A stretch of 64,000 nt of DNA from Amycolatopsis jiangsuensis (GTDB lineage: Bacteria; Actinomycetota; Actinomycetes; Mycobacteriales; Pseudonocardiaceae), in contig NZ_JACHMG010000001.1 in the NCBI RefSeq assembly GCF_014204865.1, positions 4,366,501 through 4,430,500 on the forward strand. Direction: 5' to 3'. The notes under the pieces were generated by a model. That model was given only the letters and a program-made list of their open reading frames with translations, was not told the origin of the DNA and did no database searches. Made by a program: the position numbers and the translations under genes. Shown one piece after another: positions 44,864 through 58,319 of the stretch. Numbering within the stretch: position 1 is the first letter of the stretch; every line of letters begins with the position of its first letter.

Positions 44864-46369
44864 ATGGAAGACCTGCTCGGCCCCTGGGCCGTCGTCGGCG
44901 GCTATCTGCTGAGTTTCGTCCTGTTGTGGATCGCCGGGCGATCCGAAGCGCGGGGTCCGGTCGCCGCAGCGATCTGCTACGCGCTCTGCGGGATCGCGGT
45001 CGCCGGAACCACTCTGTACTGGCTGGCGGCCGGCGCCGACAGCTTGCTGTCACCGGCACTGTGCCTGGCGATCGTGCTGGTTGTCGTGGCGCTGATCGTC
45101 GGACGCGGCTGGCAGCAGCAGCGCTGGATCAAGCGCCTGTCCGCGGCCGCCGAACCGAGCTTCGGGCTCCTGCCGCACCGCGGCCGTGCGGTACCGCTCG
45201 ACCATCCCGACCCCGGGCCCCGGCGCAGGACGGTCGAGTTCGAGCACCGGGGCCACCGGCTGCTGGGCATGGAGTACTCGACCGAGCCACCGCAGGAAGG
45301 CGGGAAGTTCGCGTTCCTCAGCAAGCTGGCCGAAGAAATCGACTCGATCAACTCGGTCGTCGAGCTGCGCATTCCGCAGCTGCCCGCGCTGACGATCTCC
45401 CCGAACACCAAGGCGTTCGAGCCGGAGTTCTTCACTCCGCTGGAAGACGCCCGGATCGTCCGCAACCAGTTCGGCTGGCTGCGACCGGACACCACCCTGC
45501 ACAGTCACGAGGTCGATCCGGAATTCGACCGCCGGTTCTCCGTCTACACCTCCGATCCGGAGTTCGCCGCCGCGGTGCTGACCGGCGAATGCCGCGAGAT
45601 GATCATGAACGACCTGTGGTTCCGCGTGCACCAGTTCGCGATCTTCGGCGACGCGATGTGGACCACGGACACGGGTGGGCTGACCGAAGACCGGATGTTC
45701 GGCAACGCCCGCAGGCTCGCGATGCTGGCCGCGGTGATCCCGGCCCCAGTGTGGGAGGTATGGGGCGGAGACCGTGCGTACGGCGCGCTCGCCGCCCGGT
45801 CCGACACCAGCTACTACGGCTGGTTCGGCAGGCGTGGCGGCTTCGTGCGCACCCCGGTGAACCGTCGCCGGGAGGCCGCCGACCGGCAACCGCTGACCTC
45901 GATCTCGCTGACCCTGCGCTCCCTAATCATGCTCGGGATGGTGGCCCTTGGCCTCGGCACGCTGACCAATTCGGCAGCGGTGCTGACCGGGCTGGCCCCA
46001 CACGCGCAGCTGACCGTCACGAACATCAGCGGCGGCAGCGCCCGGCACTGCGTGAGCACGACCGGCGGTTTCTCCTGCTCCACCGACCGGCCATCGGTGC
46101 AAGGCACCTACGTGGAGGACGGCTCGGTCCGGGAAACCTCGGCGGACTGGAGCGGCGACCTGCCCAGCCGGGGTGACGTGGTCGAGATCGCGGTGGGGCC
46201 ATTCTGGGGAAACCCGGGCTACCAGAGCGGTGCGTGGACCTACCCGATACTCGACTTCCTGGTGACCTTGCTCTTCCCCCTCGCCGGGGTCTACCTGGCC
46301 CGGCGGACCTACTGGCCACGCCCGCCACGGAGGGTTCGCAAGCAGCGCGAAAGCACCGTCGCTGCCTGA
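44864..46369 (+). CDS. Membrane protein paired with the type VII effector, copy 2 (DUF3137-like)
   Basis: A 501-residue paralog of the product of 43025-44563, with the same topology: three N-terminal helices, a large soluble domain (DPEFDRRFSVYTSDPEFAAA and WFRVHQFAIFGDAMWTTDTG), a helix near 355, a two-cysteine loop (ARHCVSTTGGFSCSTD) and a final helix. The soluble domain is the most conserved; the N-terminal helices and the tail have diverged. It remains intact although its effector is broken, as expected if the membrane protein is useful alone. Followed by a strong bidirectional terminator. Confidence 0.65.
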   Translation: MEDLLGPWAVVGGYLLSFVLLWIAGRSEARGPVAAAICYALCGIAVAGTTLYWLAAGADSLLSPALCLAIVLVVVALIVGRGWQQQRWIKRLSAAAEPSFGLLPHRGRAVPLDHPDPGPRRRTVEFEHRGHRLLGMEYSTEPPQEGGKFAFLSKLAEEIDSINSVVELRIPQLPALTISPNTKAFEPEFFTPLEDARIVRNQFGWLRPDTTLHSHEVDPEFDRRFSVYTSDPEFAAAVLTGECREMIMNDLWFRVHQFAIFGDAMWTTDTGGLTEDRMFGNARRLAMLAAVIPAPVWEVWGGDRAYGALAARSDTSYYGWFGRRGGFVRTPVNRRREAADRQPLTSISLTLRSLIMLGMVALGLGTLTNSAAVLTGLAPHAQLTVTNISGGSARHCVSTTGGFSCSTDRPSVQGTYVEDGSVRETSADWSGDLPSRGDVVEIAVGPFWGNPGYQSGAWTYPILDFLVTLLFPLAGVYLARRTYWPRPPRRVRKQRESTVAA

Positions 46370-46430
46370 CCCTCCTGCGTTCGCTTGACCTGGCCGGTCA
46401 GTCCATCCGGCAGGTAAAACCCGTGGAACA

Positions 46431-46473
46431 CAGCAGAGCGCCCCTGGCCGAGGTGGCCAGGGGCGCTCTGCTG
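46431..46473. terminator. Bidirectional terminator between the type VII island and rpoC
   Basis: A perfect 19-base inverted repeat (CAGCAGAGCGCCCCTGGCC at 46431-46449 and its complement at 46455-46473) with a 5-base loop lies between two convergent genes. A TT follows on the plus side. It is the strongest hairpin in the window. Confidence 0.85.
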
Positions 46474-46489
46474 TTCAGCTATCGCGGGT

Positions 46490-50401
<3,912 letters not shown>

Positions 50402-50490
50402 GTGGAAATCCCCTTGGGGTTGAATCGGCTAGAGGGGGGTCGGCGGTGGAGCGGGAACCCACGGGAGGCAGGTCCCCGCTCGACACCGGA

Positions 50491-53400
50491 CTAGTGCACG
50501 ACGTCGTCCACCGAGGGCGACTCGTTGCGGGACAGGTTGATGCCGAGGTTCGCCGCGGCACGCTCGAGGTCCTCGTCGTCGGAATCGCGCATCTCGATCG
50601 CCGCACCGTCGCTGGAGAGCACCTCGACGTTCAGGCACAGCGACTGGAGCTCCTTGAGGAGCACCTTGAACGACTCCGGGATACCCGGCTCGGGGATGTT
50701 CTCCCCCTTGACGATGGCCTCGTACACCTTGACGCGGCCGACCACGTCGTCCGACTTGATCGTGAGCAGCTCCTGCAGCGTGTAGGCCGCGCCGTAGGCC
50801 TGCATCGCCCAGCACTCCATCTCACCGAAGCGCTGGCCACCGAACTGCGCCTTACCACCCAGCGGCTGCTGGGTGATCATCGAGTACGGACCGGTGGAGC
50901 GGGCGTGGATCTTGTCGTCGACCAGGTGGTGCAGCTTCAGGATGTACATGTAGCCGACCGACACCGGGTACGGGTACGGCTCGCCGGAGCGGCCGTCGAA
51001 CAGCGTGGCCTTGCCGTTCTCCTTGACCATGCGCTCGCCGTCGCGGTTCGGCTTGGTCGCACCCAGCAGCCCGGTGAGCTCCTCTTCCTTCGCGCCGTCG
51101 AACACCGGGGTCGCGGTGTTCGTGTTCGGCGCGACGTCACGCAGCTCGGGCGAAAGGTTCTTCGCCCAGTCCGGGTTGCCCTCGATCGTCCAGCCCTGCG
51201 AGGCCAGCCAGCCCAGGTGCAGCTCGAGGATCTGGCCGATGTTCATCCGGCGCGGCACACCGTGGGTGTTCAGGATGATGTCGGCCGGGGTGCCGTCCTC
51301 CATGAACGGCATGTCCTCGACCGGCAGGATCTTGCCGATGACGCCCTTGTTGCCGTGCCGGCCGGCGAGCTTGTCGCCCGGCTGGATCTTGCGCTTCTGC
51401 GCCACGTAGACGCGGACCAGCTCGTTGACGCCCGGGGGCAGCTCGTCGTCGTCCTCGCGGGAGAACACCCGGATGCCGATGACCTTGCCGGTCTCGCCGT
51501 GCGGCACCTTCAGCGACGTGTCGCGGACCTCGCGCGCCTTCTCGCCGAAGATCGCACGGAGCAGGCGCTCCTCCGGGGTCAGCTCGGTCTCGCCCTTCGG
51601 CGTGACCTTGCCGACCAGGATGTCGCCGTCGCGGACCTCGGCACCGATCCGGATGATGCCGCGCTCGTCGAGGTCGGCCAGCACCTCCTCGGAGACGTTC
51701 GGGATGTCCCGGGTGATCTCCTCGGCGCCCAGCTTGGTGTCGCGGGCGTCGATCTCGTGCTCCTCGATGTGGATCGACGTGAGCACGTCGTCCTGCACCA
51801 GGCGCTCGGAGAGGATGATCGCGTCCTCGTAGTTGTGGCCCTCCCACGGCATGACCGCCACGAGCAGGTTCTTGCCGAGCGCCATCTCACCGTTCTCGGT
51901 GGACGGGCCATCGGCGATGACCTGACCCTGCTCGACCCGGTCGCCCTCGTTGACGACCGGCCGGTGGTTGAAGCAGGTGCCGTGGTTGGAGCGGCGGAAC
52001 TTGTACAGTCCGTAGCTCTTGCGGGTGCCGTCGTCGTGCATGATCGAGATGATGTCCGCGGACAGCTCCTCGACCACGCCGGCCTGCTCGGCCACCAGCA
52101 CGTCGCCGGCGTCGACCGCGGCACGCAGCTCCACGCCGGTGCCCACGTACGGCGACTGGTTGCGCAGCAGCGGCACCGCCTGCCGCTGCATGTTCGCGCC
52201 CATCAGCGCGCGGTTCGCGTCGTCGTGCTCCAGGAACGGGATCATCGCGGTGGCGACGGAAACCATCTGCCGCGGCGACACGTCCATGTAGTCGATCTCG
52301 AGCGGGTCGATCAGCTCGACCTCGCCGCCCTTGCGCCGGCCGAGGACCTTGTTCTCCTCGAAGTGCCCGTCGTCGGTCAGCGGCGCGTTGGCCTGCGCCT
52401 TGACGTACCGGTCCTCCTCGTCCGCGGTGAGGTAGTCGACCTGGTCGGTGACCCGGCCCTCGACCACCTTGCGGTACGGCGTCTCGATGAAGCCGAACGG
52501 GTTGACCCGCGCGTAGGAGCACAGCGAGCCGATCAGGCCGATGTTCGGGCCTTCCGGCGTCTCGATCGGGCACATCCGGCCGTAGTGCGACGGGTGGACG
52601 TCGCGAACCTCCATGCCGGCCCGCTCACGGGACAGACCGCCGGGGCCCAGCGCGGAGAGGCGGCGCTTGTGGGTCAGGCCGGACAGCGGGTTGTTCTGGT
52701 CCATGAACTGCGACAGCTGCGAGGTGCCGAAGAACTCCTTGATCGCCGCACCGATCGGGCGGATGTTGATCAGGGTCTGCGGCGTGATCGCCTCGACGTC
52801 CTGGGTCGTCATGCGCTCACGCACGACGCGCTCGGTGCGGGAGAGGCCGACCCGGATCTGGTTCTGGATCAGCTCGCCGACGGTGCGCAGGCGACGGTTG
52901 CCGAAGTGGTCGATGTCGTCGGTCTCGACCGGCACCTCGACGCCCGCCGAGCTGGTCATCCGGTCCTCGCCGGCGTGCAGCCGGACCAGGTACTCGATGG
53001 CCGAGACGATGTCCTCCTCGGTCAGCGTGCCGGTGTCGTACGGCGCGTCGAGGCCGAGCTTCTTGTTCGTCTTGTAGCGGCCGACCTTGGCAAGGTCGTA
53101 GCGCTTCGGCTTGAAGAACAGGTTCTCCAGCAGCGTCTGCGCGCTCTCCTTCGTGGGCGGCTCGCCCGGGCGCAGCTTGCGGTAGATGTCCAGCAGCGCC
53201 TCGTCGGTGCCCGCGGTGTGGTCCTTCTCGAGGGTGGCCAGCAGCGTCTCGGAGAAGGAGAAGCGCTCGCGGATCGCCTCGGTGGTCCAGCCCAGCGCCT
53301 TCAGCAGCACGGTGACCGGCTGGCGGCGCTTGCGGTCGATGCGCACGCCGACGGTGTCGCGCTTGTCGACGTCGAACTCGAGCCACGCGCCGCGGCTCGG

Positions 53401-53994
53401 GATGACGCGCACGCTGAAGACGTCCTTGTCGGTCGTCTTGTCGACACTGCTGTCGAAGTACACGCCCGGGGAACGCACCAGCTGGGACACGACGACCCGC
53501 TCGGTCCCGTTGATGATGAAGGTGCCCTTGTCGGTCATCACCGGGAAGTCACCGAGGAAGACCGTCTGGCTCTTGATCTCGCCGGTGTTGTTGTTGACGA
53601 ACTCGGCGGTGACGAACAGCGGCGCCGCGTACGTCATGTCCTTGTCCTTGCACTCCTCGATCGAGGCCTTGACCTCGTCGAAGCGCGGGGCGGAGAAGGA
53701 CAGCGACATCGAGCCGGAGAAGTCCTCGATCGGCGAGATCTCGTTGAGGACCTCTTCCAGGCCGCCGACCGGGTTCTCTTCACCGTCGTTGACGCGGCGC
53801 TCGAACCACGCCTCGTCGCCGGTGAACCACTGGAACGACTGGAGCTGCACGTCCAGCAGGTTGGGAGTGGAGAGGGGTTCGCGAATCTTTGCGAAGGAGA
53901 CCCGCTGGGGCGCTCCGGGGATGCCCGAGGCCTGCGAGCGGGGTTCAGCCGAGGTGGTCGCAGCAGTGGCCTGGTTCGCGGGAGAGACTGCCAA
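50491..53994 (-). CDS. rpoB: DNA-directed RNA polymerase subunit beta
   Basis: The beta subunit forms one jaw and the rifampicin pocket. The best start is TTG 53994 ([12 protein letters not shown]), seven bases after GGAAGGA; this arrangement matches mycobacterial rpoB. A TTG at 54015 would add seven residues. The product has 1167 residues. The rifampicin region at about 52640-52735 reads [20 protein letters not shown], then [10 protein letters not shown], keeping the sensitive residues Asp516, His526 and Ser531 in E. coli numbering. Transcribed with rpoC. The usual upstream neighbours rplJ-rplL are replaced here by chorismate mutase and mce genes. Confidence 0.99.
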   Translation of the reverse strand: MAVSPANQATAATTSAEPRSQASGIPGAPQRVSFAKIREPLSTPNLLDVQLQSFQWFTGDEAWFERRVNDGEENPVGGLEEVLNEISPIEDFSGSMSLSFSAPRFDEVKASIEECKDKDMTYAAPLFVTAEFVNNNTGEIKSQTVFLGDFPVMTDKGTFIINGTERVVVSQLVRSPGVYFDSSVDKTTDKDVFSVRVIPSRGAWLEFDVDKRDTVGVRIDRKRRQPVTVLLKALGWTTEAIRERFSFSETLLATLEKDHTAGTDEALLDIYRKLRPGEPPTKESAQTLLENLFFKPKRYDLAKVGRYKTNKKLGLDAPYDTGTLTEEDIVSAIEYLVRLHAGEDRMTSSAGVEVPVETDDIDHFGNRRLRTVGELIQNQIRVGLSRTERVVRERMTTQDVEAITPQTLINIRPIGAAIKEFFGTSQLSQFMDQNNPLSGLTHKRRLSALGPGGLSRERAGMEVRDVHPSHYGRMCPIETPEGPNIGLIGSLCSYARVNPFGFIETPYRKVVEGRVTDQVDYLTADEEDRYVKAQANAPLTDDGHFEENKVLGRRKGGEVELIDPLEIDYMDVSPRQMVSVATAMIPFLEHDDANRALMGANMQRQAVPLLRNQSPYVGTGVELRAAVDAGDVLVAEQAGVVEELSADIISIMHDDGTRKSYGLYKFRRSNHGTCFNHRPVVNEGDRVEQGQVIADGPSTENGEMALGKNLLVAVMPWEGHNYEDAIILSERLVQDDVLTSIHIEEHEIDARDTKLGAEEITRDIPNVSEEVLADLDERGIIRIGAEVRDGDILVGKVTPKGETELTPEERLLRAIFGEKAREVRDTSLKVPHGETGKVIGIRVFSREDDDELPPGVNELVRVYVAQKRKIQPGDKLAGRHGNKGVIGKILPVEDMPFMEDGTPADIILNTHGVPRRMNIGQILELHLGWLASQGWTIEGNPDWAKNLSPELRDVAPNTNTATPVFDGAKEEELTGLLGATKPNRDGERMVKENGKATLFDGRSGEPYPYPVSVGYMYILKLHHLVDDKIHARSTGPYSMITQQPLGGKAQFGGQRFGEMECWAMQAYGAAYTLQELLTIKSDDVVGRVKVYEAIVKGENIPEPGIPESFKVLLKELQSLCLNVEVLSSDGAAIEMRDSDDEDLERAAANLGINLSRNESPSVDDVVH

Positions 53995-54015
53995 GATGCG
54001 TCCTTCCGGGGACAA

Positions 54016-54605
54016 TGAGCGGTGAGCAGCCGCGATGGCAACAGCTGTCGCGGACTGTCAGGGGTGCCGTGTGCCCACTATCCTAACTACCGGCTCCGGG
54101 CAGCCTGAAAGAGGGCAGCGCAAAGAGGCAGTCTAGCCCGAACGACGCGGTCTGTCCAGGGGGCGCACACGAGGGGGCCCAGCCTGTCACGCGGCGTTTC
54201 CGGTAGTACCTTCCAGCCTCCGGCTCCCCCGGTTTCGCGCCCCTCCCGCAAGGGTCGCGCTCCCCGGCCGGAACCGTTGGCAGTAAGCCTGAACCCACGG
54301 CGCGCGAGAGTCAAGATGCCACACGGTGGTCCCGCCGGTTGGCGCAGCGTCGAGAGGGACAGCGCGGAGGGTGACCGGCAGGGGTGGACAACCCGGCCGG
54401 GGACGGCTACCTGCGAAATCCCGCGACCCACCGGGAGTGGTGTCCGGGTCCCGGGTGCCCGGTGCCCCGTGGACCTGTTCGCCACGCGGGAAACCGGACA
54501 CCTCGCGGCCCCGGAGTTCCGGCGTCGACCGGTTTGTTCCCCGGTAGCATCGGCTCCGCCCGGGCACGCAGCGGTCCCGGCCACCGGTCACCGACAGGAG
54601 TGCCC
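54016..54605. other. Divergent rpoB/chorismate mutase control region
   Basis: 590 bases without a recognised gene. It holds the rpoB promoter (separate entry), a leader of about 285 bases for rpoB, and a possible chorismate mutase -10 (TAGCAT, 54545-54550) on the plus strand with no clear -35. ORFs across it lack conserved features. Confidence 0.6.
54286..54314 (-). promoter_or_regulatory. Predicted promoter of rpoBC
   Basis: On the minus strand TTGACT (54314-54309) and CAGGCT (54291-54286) are separated by exactly 17 bases. The -10 is one base away from TAGGCT, a hexamer common in strong actinobacterial housekeeping promoters. Transcription would begin near 54279, giving a leader of about 285 bases before the rpoB TTG. 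Confidence 0.6.
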
Positions 54606-55190
54606 ATGAAGCTTCGCGTCCCCGTGCTCACCGCGCTCGTGCTCGCGGCGCTGAGTCTCGGCGGAGAGGCCATGGCGGCGCCGCGGCAGCCCGCGCCGGC
54701 CGCGGCGGCGGCCGGGCGGCTCGGACCGCTCACCGATCTGGTGGTCGAGCGGCTGTTCGTGGGCGACGAGGTGGCTGCGGCCAAGTTCGGCACCGGCAAG
54801 CCCATCGACGATCCCGCCCGCGAGGAGCAGGAGCTGGCGGAAGTACGGGAGCGGGCCGGCGCGCTCGGCATCGACCCGGAGCGCACCGCGCGGTTCTTCC
54901 GCGACCAGATCGAGGCGAGCAAGGTCGTGCAGCGGGGCCTGTTCGCCCGCTGGACCGCGCACCCCGGCGAGGCGCCGACGACCCGGCCGGACCTCGCGGT
55001 GATCCGCGAGGAGCTGGACGCGCTCACCACCCGCCTGCTCGACCAGCTGGTGGCCACCGAGCCCGCGCGGGACGCCTCGATCGCCTGCCGCGTGTCCGCC
55101 GCCGAGGCCGCAGTCTCCGCGGTCGTACTGGACCGGCTGGACGCCCTGCACCGGAACGCACTGCGTACCGCCCTGCACTCCCTCTGCTGA
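54606..55190 (+). CDS. Secreted chorismate mutase (AroQ-gamma type)
   Basis: Rearranges chorismate to prephenate, outside the cytoplasm. The 194-residue protein starts at ATG 54606 behind AGGAG, with a signal peptide of about 25 residues ending near AMAAPRQ. The helical enzyme part has RLGPLTDLVVERLFVGDEVA (active-site Arg region), AKFGTGKPIDDPAREEQELA (Lys) and FFRDQIEASKVVQRGLFARW (Gln/Glu region), as in the exported M. tuberculosis enzyme. Two cysteines near the C-terminus could form the disulfide known from that enzyme. The role of exported chorismate mutases is not understood. Confidence 0.88.
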   Translation: MKLRVPVLTALVLAALSLGGEAMAAPRQPAPAAAAAGRLGPLTDLVVERLFVGDEVAAAKFGTGKPIDDPAREEQELAEVRERAGALGIDPERTARFFRDQIEASKVVQRGLFARWTAHPGEAPTTRPDLAVIREELDALTTRLLDQLVATEPARDASIACRVSAAEAAVSAVVLDRLDALHRNALRTALHSLC

Positions 55191-55215
55191 CCCCCTCGCG
55201 CGTGGTCCGACAGTC

Positions 55216-55262
55216 GTGAAGGCCACCTTCAGGGAACTAGATTCCCTGAAGGTGGCCCTCAC
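55216..55262. terminator. Bidirectional terminator after chorismate mutase and the mce operon
   Basis: A 21-base inverted repeat with one mismatch: GTGAAGGCCACCTTCAGGGA (from 55216) pairs with TCCCTGAAGGTGGCCCTCAC (to 55262) around an ACTAGAT-type centre. It separates two convergent genes. Its sequence style resembles a dispersed hairpin family. Confidence 0.8.
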
Positions 55263-55288
55263 GGACTTGGTTCAGGCGTGCCGGGAGG

Positions 55289-56398
55289 CTACTTCGACGG
55301 CGGTGCGGCCGGGGACGAAGCGGCGCCGGACGAGGCCGGGGCCGACGGGGACGCGGCGCCCGGGGCCTGCGCTGCCTTGTAGGTGTCGAGATCGGTGATC
55401 TTCCACGTGTCACCCTGCAGCTGCGCGTCGACGTGCAACTGGGCGGTCCCCGCGGCGGTGTCCTTGGTGTCCGCGCGCGTGGAGGTCTGGTCGACGAACA
55501 CCATCACCCTGGCGAGGTCGCCGTCGATGCGGATCACCGCGGCACGGCTGACCTTGCAGGTCACCACCATCTTCTGCTGCGGGGCGAGCTTCTTCACCTG
55601 GCCCATCAGCGCGTTGTAGCGGTTCTTGACCTCGTCGTTGGCCAGCAGCGTGTTGGCCGCGTCCTCGGTCTTCTTGATGTTGTTGTAGTCGTAGGAGAAC
55701 AGCGATTCGGTCGCCTTCGAGACCGCGTCCTTCACCTGCGCGGTCTTGGCCACGTCGAGCAGCGCGGTGTTGCTGGTCGAGGCCGAGACGTTCTGGTACT
55801 GGATGTTGAAGATCACCGCCGCCGCGGCGAGCACCAGCCCGACGATCAGCAGTACGCAGGCGTACACCTTGGTGCGGCTCGCCGCGGACTCTCGCGGGGA
55901 GTCATCCTCGGCGCCGGCCTCGGCCCGTGCCCTCGTCTCCGCCTCGTCGACGTCGGCGGGCTTCGCCCGGCCCGTGTCCCGCTGCTTGCGCCGCGGGCTG
56001 GGCCGGAACCCGGCAGACGGCTTCTCGACCGTCTCCCCGGTGAGCGCGTCGACCTCGGAAGCCTCGGCAGTCTCCGAAGCCTCCGCAGCGTCGACGGTCT
56101 CGCCGGCCTCGGCTTCCTCGACGCCCGTGGTCGCTTCGGCGGTTTCCCCGGCCTCCGGACCCGCCGGAGACTCGGTAACCGGCGGGGAAACCGGCTCTGC
56201 CCGGCGTGCGCGGGGGTCGCCGGTGAGGCGGATCTCCTGGGTCACCTCGGTGGGGTCCACGTCGGCGAGCCGCGACCTCGGCCGGGGTTTGGGCGCCGGG
56301 GCCGGGTCCGAGTTCGAGGGTTTGCGTGTCCCGGCGACCTTCGGCCGGCGGGCCGGTGGGGTGGTGCCGCGAGGCGGCTGACGGCGGGAGGGGGGCAC
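55289..56398 (-). CDS. Mce-associated membrane protein with long acidic N-terminal region
   Basis: A 369-residue protein. Residues 1 to about 175 are cytoplasmic and disordered, first basic/Pro-rich, then very rich in Glu, Ala and Thr. One membrane helix follows at about 178-198 (VYACVLLIVGLVLAAAAVIF). The outer domain of about 150 residues has the Mce-associated fold (DVAKTAQVKDAVSKATESLF, then RVMVFVDQTSTRADTKDT) and a Ser/Pro/Ala tail. Such Mas proteins are encoded at the end of mce operons and stabilise the importer. The disordered head is much longer than in its neighbour. Confidence 0.8.
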   Translation of the reverse strand: MPPSRRQPPRGTTPPARRPKVAGTRKPSNSDPAPAPKPRPRSRLADVDPTEVTQEIRLTGDPRARRAEPVSPPVTESPAGPEAGETAEATTGVEEAEAGETVDAAEASETAEASEVDALTGETVEKPSAGFRPSPRRKQRDTGRAKPADVDEAETRARAEAGAEDDSPRESAASRTKVYACVLLIVGLVLAAAAVIFNIQYQNVSASTSNTALLDVAKTAQVKDAVSKATESLFSYDYNNIKKTEDAANTLLANDEVKNRYNALMGQVKKLAPQQKMVVTCKVSRAAVIRIDGDLARVMVFVDQTSTRADTKDTAAGTAQLHVDAQLQGDTWKITDLDTYKAAQAPGAASPSAPASSGAASSPAAPPSK

Positions 56399-56423
56399 TG
56401 CGGAACTCCGATCTGCGGTGAAG

Positions 56424-57020
56424 CTACTGGCCGGCGGCGACGAGCGGCACGTTGTCGATCCCGGACAGCTTCCATTCGCTGCCGACGCGGGTCATCGAGA
56501 CCTCAAGGCGCAGCGCCTTCGTACCGCGTTGCCCGCCGGCGTCGGTGTCCGTGGTGATCGCGGCCAGGAAGCTGGCCTTGCCCTCGTGGTCGTCGAGTTC
56601 CTCGACGGCGATGTCCTGCACGGAGGTGGTGACCTTGACCTTCTGGTCGGTCAGCGCCTTCGAGTAGTTCGGCCGGGCCTGGTCGATCTGCTGGGCCATG
56701 TCCGAGGTGGACACGTCCTTCTGCTGCTTGAAGTAGTCGTCGAGGTGCTGGTAGTCGACCTCGGTGTAGGCCATCACCGCGGCGGAGCCTGCCTGCATCA
56801 CCGCGTCCCTCGACCGCGCGAGGTCGGCGCTGTCGTCGGTCGCCGACGACCACCACAGCGCGCCGAAGACGACCGCCACCACGAGCGCGGCGAGGGCGAA
56901 CGCTCCGGTGCCGAACAGCCACGCACGCGGCGAGCCGGGCAGCTTCCGCTTCGCCGTCGACGGCGGGACGGACGGCACCTCTTCCTCCGCCTCCTCGGCG
57001 ACGGCTGGGTCGGAACTCAT
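56424..57020 (-). CDS. Mce-associated membrane protein
   Basis: A 198-residue Mas protein: an acidic cytoplasmic start, one helix at about 38-58 (GAFALAALVVAVVFGALWW) and an outer alpha/beta domain (SRDAVMQAGSAAVMAYTEVD, then VKVTTSVQDIAVEELDDHEG) ending NVPLVAAGQ. Compact version of the product of 55289-56398. Gap of 36 bases after mceF and 25 bases before the second Mas gene, so all are one transcript. Confidence 0.8.
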   Translation of the reverse strand: MSSDPAVAEEAEEEVPSVPPSTAKRKLPGSPRAWLFGTGAFALAALVVAVVFGALWWSSATDDSADLARSRDAVMQAGSAAVMAYTEVDYQHLDDYFKQQKDVSTSDMAQQIDQARPNYSKALTDQKVKVTTSVQDIAVEELDDHEGKASFLAAITTDTDAGGQRGTKALRLEVSMTRVGSEWKLSGIDNVPLVAAGQ

Positions 57021-57056
57021 AACACTCCAGAGTAGGTAACGGTCATGAAATCGCGG

Positions 57057-58319
57057 TCAGCTCACGCCGAGTAGCGAGTTCAGGCTGTTCAACGAGACAC
57101 CGGGGCTGCCGACCACGCCGGGCACCTGGGCGTCTCGCTCGTCCTGCAGCTCCTGTTCGGGACGGTTCGCGTTCTGCGCGATGTCCTGCTCCGACGGCTG
57201 CACCGGCACCCCGTTGTACGGCGCGTTCTGCGAACCACGCACGTTGATCGGACTGCCCTTGGGCTCCGCGCAGTAGGCGTTCTCGTCCGCCGGTCGCGGC
57301 GAGGTGTCCGAACCGGGCCGGTACTGGCTGTAGGGCAGATAGCCCTTCGTGCAGGCGGGCGGGTTGAACAGGTTCAGCACCAGCCCGAGGTGTGCGCTGC
57401 CGTCGCCGGGTGCCACCGACGGAGCCGCGCCGGCCAGCGCCGGATAGGTCACCAGCGCCTGTTCCAGCCCGTCCTGCCGGGTCACCAGCAGGTTCGACGT
57501 GGTCAGCAGGTTGGCCACCAGCGCGCCCAGCCCGGGACCGGTTTCGTTGACCACCTCGGTGATCTGGTTCGCCACCCGCGGGGTGACGGCGATCAGCTTG
57601 CGCAGGTCCGCGTCGGAGTCCTTCAGCGTGCCGGACAGCTGGTTCAGGTTCTGGGAGAAGTCGGCGAAGTTCGACGCTTCCTCGTTCTGCGTGTCCAGCA
57701 CCTGGCCGCCGGCGTCGAGCAGCTGCACGGTCTGCGGCAGGTACTGCTGCGCGGTGCTGGTGAAGCTGCGCGCGGTGTCGAGCAGCTTCTGCAGGTCACC
57801 GCCGGTGCCGCGGAACGCGTCGTAGGACTCGTCGACCACCTTCCGCAGCGATTCGGTGGGCACCGAGGCGGCCAGCGAGTCCAGGTCACCCAGCAGGCGG
57901 TCGGTGGAGACCGGGGTGCTCGCCTTGGCGGCCGGGATCACCGACCCGCCCGTCAGATAGGGCCCCTTGTCCTGTTTCGGCCGCAGGTCCACGTACTGCT
58001 CACCGACCGCGGACCGGTTCGCCACCAGTACGTCCAGGTCCGCGGGCACCTGCGGGGTGGACGGATCGATGTTCAGCTCCGCTTCGAGCCCGTCGTGGGT
58101 CAGCCGCAGCTGCCCCACCCGACCGATGTTGAACCCGCGGTAGGTGACCTCGGCGTTGGTGAAGATGCCCCCGGACTCGTTCAGCTCGAGCTTCACGGTG
58201 TACCCGCTGCTGCCGAACACCTGGCCGAGCCCGGCGAACCGGATCAGCGCGTAGACGACGGCCACGACCGAGATGAGCGCGAACACCACCAGCTGGATCT
58301 TCGTCCTGCGTACCAGCAT
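57057..58319 (-). CDS. Mce family protein MceF
   Basis: Substrate-channel subunit of an Mce lipid importer. The 420-residue protein has one N-terminal helix (about 9-27), the MlaD domain (about 38-115: YTVKLELNESGGIFTNAEVT, then GEQYVDLRPKQ) and a long helical region (about 140-300), then a tail with three cysteines or fewer, rich in Pro, Asn and Gln. The ATG overlaps the stop of mceE by one base. The last of the six mce genes, by order. Confidence 0.9.
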   Translation of the reverse strand: MLVRRTKIQLVVFALISVVAVVYALIRFAGLGQVFGSSGYTVKLELNESGGIFTNAEVTYRGFNIGRVGQLRLTHDGLEAELNIDPSTPQVPADLDVLVANRSAVGEQYVDLRPKQDKGPYLTGGSVIPAAKASTPVSTDRLLGDLDSLAASVPTESLRKVVDESYDAFRGTGGDLQKLLDTARSFTSTAQQYLPQTVQLLDAGGQVLDTQNEEASNFADFSQNLNQLSGTLKDSDADLRKLIAVTPRVANQITEVVNETGPGLGALVANLLTTSNLLVTRQDGLEQALVTYPALAGAAPSVAPGDGSAHLGLVLNLFNPPACTKGYLPYSQYRPGSDTSPRPADENAYCAEPKGSPINVRGSQNAPYNGVPVQPSEQDIAQNANRPEQELQDERDAQVPGVVGSPGVSLNSLNSLLGVS

